Shown one piece after another: positions 49,534-59,159 of a stretch of 64,000 nt of DNA; positions within the stretch are counted from its first letter, which is position 1, and every line of letters begins with the position of its first letter. This DNA comes from Thuidium tamariscinum (taxonomy: Eukaryota; Streptophyta; Bryopsida; Hypnales; Thuidiaceae): NCBI GenBank assembly GCA_947034885.2, contig OX344752.2:2728001-2792000 (forward strand), read 5' to 3'. The notes under the pieces were generated by a model, which was given only the letters and a program-made list of their open reading frames with translations, had not been told where the DNA came from and searched no databases. Made by a program: the position numbers and the translations under genes.

Positions 49534-52500
49534 CTACTTTGAAATAATGATGATCCCTGCCCGAACTAAGAGTAGCTTCAACTCATTAAAGCTATAACTA
49601 GGTGCATGAATGAATTTGTCATCATGACTATCCATCTTGCAGAAATACCTATACAAATAATACAAGTGCTTACAATTCACGTATTGTGCTCGGCCTCCCA
49701 CAGCAGATACCATCATATTGACAAAGTCAGGGCATGTGCATGTAGGGAATGTGCCCACAGTAACTCGATATATATTCTTGTTAGACTCCGCTCCAGTCTG
49801 CAAGACCACTATTGCACCAAGTCCAGGAAGAGGTACAAGGGTTACTCCCAAAATTTCCCCTATAATATTTGAAGCACTTTCCCATTTGTTGCGTTGCTCT
49901 ATGGTTGGAGGATTTGCAAGTCTTTTGATTGTTCGGTTGTTCCTCACTGTAGGGTGCACATCTGCATTTGGTGGACATGGTTGGGTGAAGAAGATAGGCT
50001 CAAAAATCTTAGACATGGCAAAAAGTTCACGTGGCGACAATATAGGCTGTTCTTGAAGACGGAAGCCTGCATGTTGTAACAGTAAGGTTTCTTCACGATT
50101 CAAATTGGTCCCCATTAGAATAGGCCAAACTTTAGGCAGCTCTGGCCTATCAATTACCCACTTCCTCTTTGTACCTTTCACACATCGTTCAATGTCATCC
50201 CAACAAAACCAAAAATCCACGACAACCGGGCGCTTAGTTCCATACTCTTCTTTTCTACCATGATAAGTAGGAGCAGGGGTTCCTTTTCCACCCTTGGCAA
50301 TCCTTGAGGTACACTTGATGTTTGACGTCCGTTGTTGAGCCCAGCATCTTGCATTTGATTTGTGGCTGATCCTTGCAATGTGCCACTTGGATGTGTCACA
50401 ATCGCTTTCAAATGCTACCGTCACATAGTTGGAGGTATTGACTTCGTTTCGATTTCCAATGCCTTTCATTGAATGTTCTACAACTTGTGTAGACCTTGTT
50501 CGGACCCGAGGTTGTGAAAAGTTGACTTTGTCAGGTCTATGTGAATCTCCAGCATCACCAATAGGTACATCAAGCCTCCTCTTTGTGCTTCCAAAAATTT
50601 CTTCTCCTTCTAGATGAGGTACTCGAGTTCCCACTCCATGTGCTTCTGGCAATGTATTCAACGCCTCTGCAATTTTTTGGGGGCACCCACTACGCCTAGC
50701 TGCCCTCAACCTCAATTCTCCCTTTGATGGTCCTGACCCACATGCATTTCCTTTAAGGTATGCTCGATAGTTTGTCATTTGCATCCAAGCTCGAATACTG
50801 TCATCACAAGTGGCATCAAATAGATTGTTTCCTTTTTTGCCCGACATTTGTAGCCATTTATTATGGACCGTTTCCGATAGATTACAAAAAGGCATGTCTG
50901 TCATCTCCTCTAAAGTAAGCCCCTGAAATCCAACCATAGGCAGATATGAATAAGAATAGAGTTCACTATTATTACACCAATTATATTTGAAATTGCTCCC
51001 TATACTTCTAAGAATTTGCGTATGGCGTTAAAGTTTAGAGAAGTACAATTGAAAATAAGAAACAAATAGTGGTGGGTATATTTGGAATATCCAAAATTGT
51101 CACTTGGCCCAAAAAATTTGAAACATTGTACCATCAACTAGTTTATCAACGGCATCCAATATTTGTATTAGGGAACAATATATTTCTTCAAAATTAAAGA
51201 GGTTTAGGAATTCGTCGGATCCGACGGATTCAAAATACAATATCACTTTCTAGTGCATTAATAATACTAAATCATTAAAACTTACCAAAAATTTGTATCT
51301 CTATATATGCTTTACCACAAGGTTCATAAAAGGTATACTTATATCCATTGAATCCAATGGATAATTCATTCATTTCCCACACTGCTTCCTCTAACAAAAC
51401 TTTCAAATTTGTACTCAAAATTATTTTTTAAAATTTGAAATTATTTGTAGGGTAATTTTTAACTAGAAAAATATTTAAAATAATAAAAAATTATTTTCTC
51501 TATACAATTTAAATGGGTTTAGATTTCTAACTAAATTAGAATACAAAATATAATCTTTTAACCAAAATAAGATCTACATACCATTGTCATGAAGCCTCCC
51601 CACTGTAAATAACGAAAATGCCAAAATGCCAGCCAATGCTCCAAGTGATGTAGTGAGTCTTCTGTTGTAGCTCCAGATGATATCCACCATGACCAAATTG
51701 CAAGATAGCGCACCTCCGCTTCATCCAAAGTCTTGGATTCTTTGTATTGTTTACAAAGTGCAATGTGTTGTTGTTGTAATGCTTGCTTTATGTGCTTCTG
51801 TGTGTGCTTCTGAAGAGAGTTACTCCAGTGTAGTAAACACGTTCTCTCACGATTCTTCATAATGTCATCTGCAGAACCACTACCATATACAATACGAACT
51901 GCATTCCAATTGGCCATTGCGCTATCTGCCATAAATCCTTTAAAATTTGGCTTTGCCACTCCATATTTCTCCATTATAGCATTCAGTGACCTCCAGAACT
52001 GTACTTAAATCTCTGTATCTTCTGATTGCATGTCACACACTGCAATAGTCATTACCTTCTTGTACTGAGAGTCGTACACGTGGCATGCCATGGTGGTCCA
52101 GTCCTTCATGCGCTTCACGTGGTCGAACATCATCCACGCATTCTGTAGATCACCTTCAGGTTGCATGCGCCTTACCAAGTCCACTCCACTTCCAAGCCCT
52201 TCAGTGAGCATTTTGAAGATGTAAACCTTCTCTTTGCCTTGGCCTGGAAAGACACTGTCGTGTATGAACTCGAACTTCGATTCCTTCTTCATAGTCATAA
52301 TGTTGTCAATGACCCCTCCTTGGTTGTTTGAGCGGAAAGAAGAGATGATATTCCGTATACTAGGACTACTTAGAAACTGAAAGCGATCCATGACCTCTTC
52401 CATTTCTTCTCCCTTCAATATCTTCTTCTCTCCATCTCCGTGGTGAAAAAGGTGGTTCGTAAGGAAGTCTTTGCTAGCAGATAAGGCTATGGCGGAATTC

Positions 52501-53754
52501 GTGGCTGAAGGAGTTTTAGCAACTTGCTCTACTATGAGTTCAGTAATTTCTTTTGCAGAATCTCTATACATGCCTTTTGCTACCGGGTGAGAGTGATTTC
52601 CTAGGTGAATAGCAGCCCTAGTCATATTTGGATTATCACTGTAGCAATAGTAAATTCTAGCATCACAGGTACTAAGACATGTAGGAACTGTTTTGCAGAC
52701 TTTACAAACTAGCTTGCAATCTTTGGGTGGAACGACTCCTACTGCAAATGGAAATACTGTGGAACCACTCCACTCTATTTCATTCTTCCTAAAGGTCCTT
52801 GACAAGTACTCGCAGCTAGGGTTTTCACAAATAAGATGGCCAGCGCAAAAGGACTTACGGAACTTCAAATTGTCCGAGTTGTTGATGTTCGTTGTCACTA
52901 GCTTGCACCAACCATGTCCGTCGTACCGCTTGTCCATTCCCTCCAAGTTCTTAGCTGCAGATGAAGATGAAGAGGCCCGACACGGCGATAGTTCAAAGAT
53001 GGCATCTCCGTTGTAATCGGGTGGTAGAAACTCCACTTGGTGGTGCTTGACGGCATTCATATCTAATGCTGACAATTCATTTCTTGAACGTTGAAGACCA
53101 GAAAGTCCCTTCAAGCATTTCATTATACTTGTTACATTGCTCACAATAGGATGACAAACTTCCTATGAGAAGGTATGTTGCTTAGAAATACTAGTAGAGG
53201 TGTTCTGTACAGAATTCGTAAGTTTCATATCATTGGACTCTTTTTTGACCAAAAAAGGGTCCATCTCTAGAGTCAAGGAAGGAGATTGGCCTTCAGACTC
53301 ACTGAATAATTCTACAATAGTACCTAACAACTCCACCTTTCCTTCAACAGACAATTCATTCTGTACAAATGCTGGAAAGCATCCTATAGGAGTAGTAGGA
53401 TTAGTATTTTGAGGTCCGTTCACTGAAGGTCTATTCACCGTAGAATTATCAGATTGGCGACTTGCTATCTCAGTGGACAAAGCTAACATAGATAATGGGA
53501 GACCATAAGCCCTATAGTTTCCGAGACCTAGAGACCAATAGGCAATAGTGCCCTTCATTAGAGAGACATTTTAGAAGCGGGATTGACTGAAGTAATTCAC
53601 TAGACTCAGAATGGCACTCTTCTTCAACATAGATAGATGACTCTACAAACTTGAATCGAACATGAAGCAAGTGGCTAAATACAGTAGCATGACCTTCTAG
53701 GTCTAAAGGAAACACTAAAGGAACTTCGTGACCATCTACACGAATGCTGGCCAT
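49534..53754 (-). pseudogene. MULE-like transposase with WRKY/GCM1-type and SWIM zinc fingers, broken
   Basis: Two exons, 53754-51582 and 50922-49534, joined in phase 0 (ATG/GTATGT and GATTTCAG/GGG), about 1185 codons. The start is the ATG at 53754 (MASIRVDGHEVPL). The N-terminal half has a zinc-binding module: FCAGHLICENPSCEYL, CKVCKTVPTC, then AIHLGNHSHP, the Cys/His pattern of WRKY-GCM1-type fingers found in MULE transposases. A DDE-type core follows: MTIAVCDMQSED, GFMADSAMANWNAV and CLLHW. The C-terminus has a SWIM finger (CTCPDF...CKHLYYLY). Breaks: a one-base insertion near 53550 (frame shifts between LSNEG and IAYWSLGLGN), TAG at 53165-53163 and TAA at 52007-52005. The intron holds a TCGGATCCGA palindrome. 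It diverges from the plus-strand genes starting at 54723. Transposase class is well supported; exact MULE subfamily is not. Confidence 0.8.
51208..51231. repeat. 24-bp palindrome, CGTCGGATCCGACG core (P1)
   Basis: Lies in the transposase intron. It is a 24-bp palindrome with one mismatched pair: GAATTCGTCGGA joined to TCCGACGGATTC. It shares its core and its GAATTC-like outer bases with the palindrome at 62439. Confidence 0.85.
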
Positions 53755-54220
53755 GTTGTTTACAATCAACTATAAGATAGAAATGCAGGTACAAATGAAT
53801 TGAGGGCTTAGTAAAAAACAAAACATGTGGATTCATATAGGGTTCTCAAGGGTGCATTCATTACTTGTAAATGAAAGTGGCAACGACAATATGGATTAGA
53901 ATTTAGCATTGATAGTGTGTACAGTAGAGGGGCTCTGGAGCTAAGCAATCATTTCAAAAATAACCGTCACATTATCATTAGCTAATACGAAATATACGGT
54001 ACAGTCCCAAATTACCATTCTGACGATTTTCCAGTGTTGGGTTACTAATTAGAGTCTCAATAATTGAATAATTTTATACTTATAGAAGTTTCCAATCTTA
54101 GATATGTTGTCAGTAGATTTGTGGGGTACTATATCATTATTACATTGTCGACTTCTTTGGAACGGCTTCAATAGATTTCATAGCATACACAAATCTGTAC
54201 TTTGACTGACATTGGCTGCG
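53755..54220. promoter_or_regulatory. Divergent promoter region, transposase side
   Basis: Upstream of the transposase ATG on the minus strand. No open frame. Together with the tandem repeats that follow, it forms the roughly 970-bp interval between the divergent genes. Confidence 0.4.
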
Positions 54221-54442
54221 CGGTCTCGTCAAGTAACCTCGGGCAATTTTCGAATTTTGGAAGTGCCGGCGCTGTCTCGTCAAGTTGTCTCGGGTAGTGC
54301 ATTTTTTGATTTCTAGAAATGCCTACACTGTCTCATCAAGTTGCCTCGGGCAGTGGAATTTTCGAATTCTGGAAAAGCTGGCGCTGTCTTATCCAGTTGC
54401 CTCGGGCAGTGGAATTTTCAAATTTTGGAAGTGCCGGCGCCG
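54213..54442. repeat. Four ~55-bp tandem repeats between divergent transposon genes
   Basis: The unit GCGCTGTCTCGTCAAGTTGC, then CTCGGGCAGTGGAATTTTCG, then AATTTTGGAAGTGCCG recurs with starts of TGTCTC-like words at about 54223, 54274, 54331 and 54386 (spacing 51-57 bp). It is GC-rich and conserved in an AT-rich setting and sits in the promoter interval between the MULE-like transposase and the plus-strand genes. Confidence 0.8.
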
Positions 54443-54722
54443 AAATAGTTATGTCATATGACACGCGCGAAATCGTGAAGAGCAAAGACGGTGTTTAGGA
54501 AGAGGAGTACATAGGTGATTCTTGAAAGAGCTGGATTCATTTCATAGTTATCCTTCGAGTGGAGCTCTCATCTGTGTGTAGAGCAGAATTAGGTGTTTCT
54601 TTGATGTACTCATGATTGTAGGACATTCTATTGTACATTCTGTCCTTTTAGAGCAAAGGAAGAGTCATAGGAAACATTGTTCTTTCTTCTATTCTTCGAG
54701 GAAAGTGTTGAGGAGAGCCAGG

Positions 54723-55170
54723 ATGACTCGTGCAAAGAAGACACTGTCAAAGCGAGGTCGTGCTGAACCAAGTGGGTCACAGAAGTCTCTTAGTCTTGAG
54801 ATAGAAGGGGGCGACCAATCGATGAGTGTTGAAGGCGAAAATGTAGATCCTATGCAGGAGTACCTAATGGAGACGCTTGTCGAAGACGAAGGCATAGAGT
54901 CCCAGGAAACGTCTACTGTAAGTGCCATTACACGCATATTTTCGTTGATTTTCATTTGATGTAGTTAGAATTAGAACAACACTGAATGAATTCAGTGTAT
55001 AGCAAGTCAGTGAGATTCAACAAAGTGGTCATTGAGAATTTTGTCATTTTGTGCTATTGTAGGGGATGCAATTTTTGAAAGTACATAGAAACGAGCCAAC
55101 TTATAGAGCAACACAGGGATACTACATAGAGTGGCAGGATGAGAGTAGAAATATAACTAAGAAATTGTAA
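54723..55170 (+). CDS. Small acidic protein gene A of the transposon block
   Basis: Exon 1 54723-54917 (ATG after AGG, 65 codons) ends ACT/GTAAGTGCC. Exon 2 55063-55170 follows a GCTATTGTAG acceptor in phase 0 and ends TAA, giving 100 residues. The start is basic (MTRAKKTLSKRGR), the middle acidic (MQEYLMETLVEDEGIESQE), and exon 2 encodes GMQFLKVHRNEPTYRATQGY then YIEWQDESRN. No known domain. Exon 1 ends in phase 0, so it could also splice to the exon at 58223 and serve as the N-terminus of the next gene; an RNA read would decide. Confidence 0.5.
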
Positions 55171-55608
55171 TCCATATGATCTATAAATTCTGTTTGATGC
55201 TTTGTGTTAGGAAAGAAGTTTAGGTAAGGTAGAACCACCTATATCTGATCACTTAAGCAACTGAAGAACAGATTGTAAAGAATATGAGCCTATGAAAACT
55301 TTTTCCATATAGCAAGATAGAAAAGATGGGAATCGCAAATTTGTATACTTCTTAGTCCAAGAAGTGAAATTTCTTTGATTTTTGAAAGCCCATAAATGCT
55401 TTGAATCCATATCCCAACGTTGAGAGTCTTTTAATTTTGATCATAGTCAATACTACTTTCCTAGTCAATACTTCCCTATTACTTCATGACACTTTTGGAC
55501 ACGTGTCGTGACCTTGACAGTACAGACCTTCAAAATTCATGAAAAAAACTTTCAAAACTTTGGTTGAATTTTTCTTCTTTGGTTGAATGTACACTAAGTA
55601 TTGTCCAC

Positions 55609-55890
55609 TAAGTATTGCCGGGTATCAATACTTCTTCGGGTTTCAGTGTCAGTCCTTGGGTATTGCCGGGTATCAATCAGTCTTTAGCAACATGGGTCAG
55701 TCCTAGGGTATTGCCGGGTATTGATCAGTCCATGGCGACATGGGTCAGTCCTGGGTATTGCCGGGTATCGATCAGTCTTTGGCGAGCTGGGTCAGTCCTT
55801 GGGTATTGCCGAGTATCAGTCCTTCAATAGCACGTGTCAGTCTTGGCGATGGTCGGGTATTAATCCGGCTTTGGCTGGATTTGTCAGTCC
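55609..55890. repeat. 48-bp minisatellite
   Basis: TATTGCCGGGTAT recurs at 55613, 55661, 55709, 55756 and 55804, a 47-48 bp period, with TCAGTC(C/T)(T/A)TGG-type words between; a decayed copy follows near 55848. Because 48 is a multiple of three all frames look repetitive (16-residue repeats), but no start or splice context supports translation. Confidence 0.85.
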
Positions 55891-57187
55891 TTCGTCGGCT
55901 CCAGATGGTGGGGAAGATACTGAAATGAAAAGTCACCGAGTAAGACAGAGGACACGTAACACACCAGTTACAAATCGAATCTCCAAAGTCAATGCAAACT
56001 TGGAATTCCATGATTCATGGATCGGCGCCAAGTTGGAAACTTTTGCATTCATGGGCCGCCTCAATTCTTGCGCAGGCAAGTCTGCTCCAGGCTGCCAACA
56101 CAGATGGAGTCCAAAAATCGAGGAAGTCATGGAGAATTTCGATCCAGGCAATACTTTTCGCTCCTGGATTCGCTGGCGAGTGAGTCAGAGTTCGAGGGAC
56201 CCCGCGCGCCAAGCCTGAAATTCATGAACTCATCTTTGTAACTCACATCTTGAGCCGCGACCTTCAGGCTTCTCACAATCCTGAATTTTTTCTCGCAAAC
56301 TCATTGGAAGGTTGATGCAGATGCCGAGGATGACGCGGAGCCGAAGGAAAACTTCGGGGACTCAAGACGGATAGGGGTCTCAGCCTGAGGTACCTGCTAC
56401 TGTCTCGATTTCAATTGCTTGTTTCTCATGAGTGCCGTGAACCTCTTCGATGCTAGTCAGCCTGTCTTCAGCGTGCTGTAGTTCAGTTTTTGGGTGGATT
56501 TACGATCCCGCGGCAACAACATCTGAGTGTACGTGAGAGATTCGGGAAATGTCAACTGGAGCTTTTGGGCTTGAGAGACGACCGATAGAGCTCAAAGTCA
56601 TGCTACTTAGATTTTCAGAAGTCATGCTACTTAGATGTGAGGACATTCAAGGCAGAGCCTTCAGGGTGCACAGGACGTACTCATGGCGAGCAAGTCCAGA
56701 ATCCGCCGTGTGCACAGTGAACCTCAGCCATTCAATCCAGAACTCTAAGTCTAGTTCAGTACCGCCATGAACTCGCTGCCATGGACTCGCTTGGATTCGC
56801 AGTCGTGTTCTTCCTTGCACGCGCATCTGAGGCCGTGTTGCAGGTGCGTCAAATAGCACGAACGGAGCCTGCTTCTCGTTCTGTCTCCACGAGAGAGCTC
56901 TCGCCCGAACCAGACTGTCGTTGGACTTCCGCGAAGACCGGTACTGATTCTTGCTTGCAGATTTTCTGCTTCTCAGTGTCTCCATTCACAGTGTTAGATT
57001 TCACGCTGAATCCCTTTCGGATGTCCGTTACTTGAGATTTGAGGCTTCACTTCGAAAGCCTTCGTTTTCAAATTTGAATGCCAGGAGGCCACCGACCCTG
57101 AGCTCGTAGTCACGAGGAGAGAATCCTTGATCTGAAGCTACAGTAACATCAACTAGTTTTTGATTCAAGAAGTAGATAAAGCTGGAA
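55891..57187. other. GC-richer stretch between genes A and B, no gene assigned
   Basis: Many overlapping frames are open on both strands because of the composition, but none shows a domain or convincing exon borders. A short duplication (TCATGCTACTTAGAT twice near 56598-56637) is visible. It could be intron of a gene running from 54723 to 58933. Confidence 0.4.
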
Positions 57188-57194
57188 AAAAAGT

Positions 57195-57282
57195 GAGCCC
57201 TGTGGGTACCACGAGGCCCACGGGAAAACCAAGTCGGATCCGACTTGGTTTTCCCGCGGGCCTCGTGGTACCCACGGGGCTC
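57195..57282. repeat. 88-bp near-perfect palindrome (P3)
   Basis: The arms are 44 bp with two mismatched pairs. The centre is AAGTCGGATCCGACTT, then GGTTTTCCCG, and the ends are GAGCCC...GGGCTC. RNA from either strand would form a very stable hairpin. Confidence 0.9.
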
Positions 57283-57442
57283 TGAAATTTTTTGAATTTT
57301 CACCGAATCATGTCCTGGAGCTTCTGTGGTGAAGACTGCCTGCGCTGCTCCTGCCGTACCTCCGTGTCAATGACCAAGTTCAGTTTCGATTTTATGGAGT
57401 CATGTTTGACTTGTTCGATTCAGGTAGATTAAAAAAAAAAGT

Positions 57443-57530
57443 GAGCCCCGTGGGTACCACGAGGCTCGCGGGAAAACCAAGTCGGATCCGACTTGGTTTT
57501 CCCGCGGGCCTCGTAGTACCTACGGGGCTC
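57443..57530. repeat. 88-bp near-perfect palindrome (P4)
   Basis: Same family and length as P3, with the same AAGTCGGATCCGACTT centre and GAGCCCCG...CGGGGCTC ends; a few paired differences from P3. Confidence 0.9.
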
Positions 57531-58079
57531 TGTAATTTTTTGAATTTCATTCGAATGCTATCGTCGAAGATGCCGCGGTGAAGACTGTCGCACCCCTCCT
57601 GCCGTACCTCCGTAAGCATGGAGCAGTCCAGTTTTGATTTTATGGCGACGTGTTCTTCTTGTTCAGCACTGACTTCATCAACTGGTCTTGATTTAAATTC
57701 GTTGCGTTGAAGACTTTCAGTGTACTTACTTTCATCAGTCTTTGCTAACTTTTAGTTTGATATAATCTTCTTTGGCACTTGAGTTATCTAAGAGTGAATC
57801 TCCTGTGAACTCGTGAAGCTGCCTAGGGACCGGTTTTCTAAAGTAAAAGCTAATTTTTAATTTTGAGATTGATACGGAGAAAGATTCCTTAAATCCCTCT
57901 TGTTTCCTACTGAATCTCTGACAATGAGAATTTGGACCTCTTTGTCTCCATAGAATCTTGATTTGTTTTATATATCCCTCTGAAAACATGCTATTTGGAT
58001 GCAAGACAGTAAATTTTCTTGATCATATTTGGTCTTCTTTTGAATTTGTGGATATTTCAAAGAAAATGGGCTATTTGTG

Positions 58080-58149
58080 GGGTACTACGAGGTGTTTGGG
58101 AAAATCAAGTCGGATCCAACTTGAATTTCTCAAACACCTCGTAGTACCC
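58080..58149. repeat. 70-bp diverged palindrome (P5)
   Basis: Related to P3/P4: GGGTACTACGAGGTGTTTGG and its inverse flank a TCAAGTCGGATCCAACTTGA centre. Several mismatches in the arms, but paired changes (GGTGTTTG/CAAACACC) keep the fold. Confidence 0.8.
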
Positions 58150-58222
58150 AATTATTTTCATCTTTTTTTTAAATTTTAAATTTTTAAATTTTCTAGTACT
58201 CACATTGTGATTGTTTTTCCAG

Positions 58223-58933
58223 CCTGCTGCAAAAACTGGAAGCATTGGAAAGGACAATGATGATTTGAAGCAACAGGTTTAATCTCTTTCATTGTGAAAA
58301 TTTATTTTGAAGTAGTGTCTTTCCTGATAAATAATTTACCTGTCAATGATCCTAAAGGCATGATTTAAATGATCTAGAAATTTTTTGTGAATTGAAATTG
58401 ATTTAGAGCATTTAAATTTCGGAGTTGTTTCAAGTACTTAGAATCATGACTTTGCAAACGAATATTAAATTTTATCCTTTTGTGTCCAGGGTGGCCAGGG
58501 GCGGGGAAAACGCCAGAAGGTTTTGATTCTTGAGGAGGAGAGTCCTGTAAACCAGACTGTCCCTGATAAGGACGTTGGAGGACCATCCAAGCCCCAGATG
58601 TGGCCACAGCCAGGGGTGTCCATTTCACTTGACCAAAGTGATGCAAACCAAAATTTGGTGAGTTTTGATGACGTCATGGATGCTGCGAAGTATGCCGTTG
58701 ACGCATTTCAATCAAGTGTGCTTAGTGGGACTAGGGGCAATGGCCCGTGGTTCTCATCTTTCAGTGAGGAGGAGGAGTATCCCTCTGATTATGAGCCCTC
58801 CAACTCCAGCAGTGTAGAGTTTTTTGATTTGTACACAGGGGAGAGTGAGGTGTCAAATATGGACCTGTTTCAGTCAGATGAAATCATCATCCTCAGCTCT
58901 GATGAGGATGAGGATGTTCAAATCATAGACTAG
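58223..58933 (+). CDS. Gene B: acidic protein ending in a SUMO-interaction motif
   Basis: Exons 58223-58276 and 58490-58933 have good borders (TTTTTCCAG, CAACAG/GTTTAA, GTGTCCAG) and both start in phase 0. Its first exon is not certain; 54723-54917 would fit by phase. The protein has a basic start (GGQGRGKRQK), a Pro/Gln-rich part, a helix (FDDVMDAAKYAVDAFQSS), an acidic Ser-rich stretch, and the end DEIIILSSDEDEDVQIID. IIILSSDEDED is a textbook SUMO-interaction motif (hydrophobic core followed by Ser and acids). The TAG stop at 58931-58933 is directly followed by GTGGAG, a plausible splice donor, and the next ATG at 59160 directly follows a strong acceptor. So B and the ParB-methyltransferase gene may once have been one gene, with CAG changed to TAG at the exon end. 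Confidence 0.55.
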
Positions 58934-59159
58934 GTGGAGTTTTGTTCTCACAAACACTATATACGAGGCCAGGCTTTATCTATATATTCAATGTACTTTA
59001 TTTTTGTAGATGCAATTGACCATCCAATTGCAAGTAATATATTCCACTTGAAGTAATATATTTTTCTATTCATTGATCCATCACTTTGGTCAAGCAATTT
59101 ATATTTTTTTTGTCTACTGTAAACCTTCCATTTATTAAACTTGACCTTTGTTCTTCTAG

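Larger units (their letters stand above)
57188..57685. repeat. Two 248-bp direct repeats, each carrying a long palindrome
   Basis: Units start near 57188 and 57436. Each has an A-run, an 88-bp palindrome, then TTTTTTGAATTT, GGTGAAGACTG, CCTGCCGTACCTCCGT and GATTTTATGG in the same order. The spacing between palindromes is 248 bp. The second half is diverged, so the duplication is not very recent, yet the palindromes stayed nearly perfect. Confidence 0.75.

Noticed and set aside
53166..53200. Intron removing the TAG at 53165-53163 of the transposase
   Set aside because: An acceptor-like TCTCATAG is present, but no donor leaves a reasonable intron length while keeping the coding-like sequence on both sides.
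55615..56218. Protein with 16-residue repeats (VLPGINQSLATWVSP type)
   Set aside because: Produced by the 48-bp minisatellite; open in several frames and without start or splice support.
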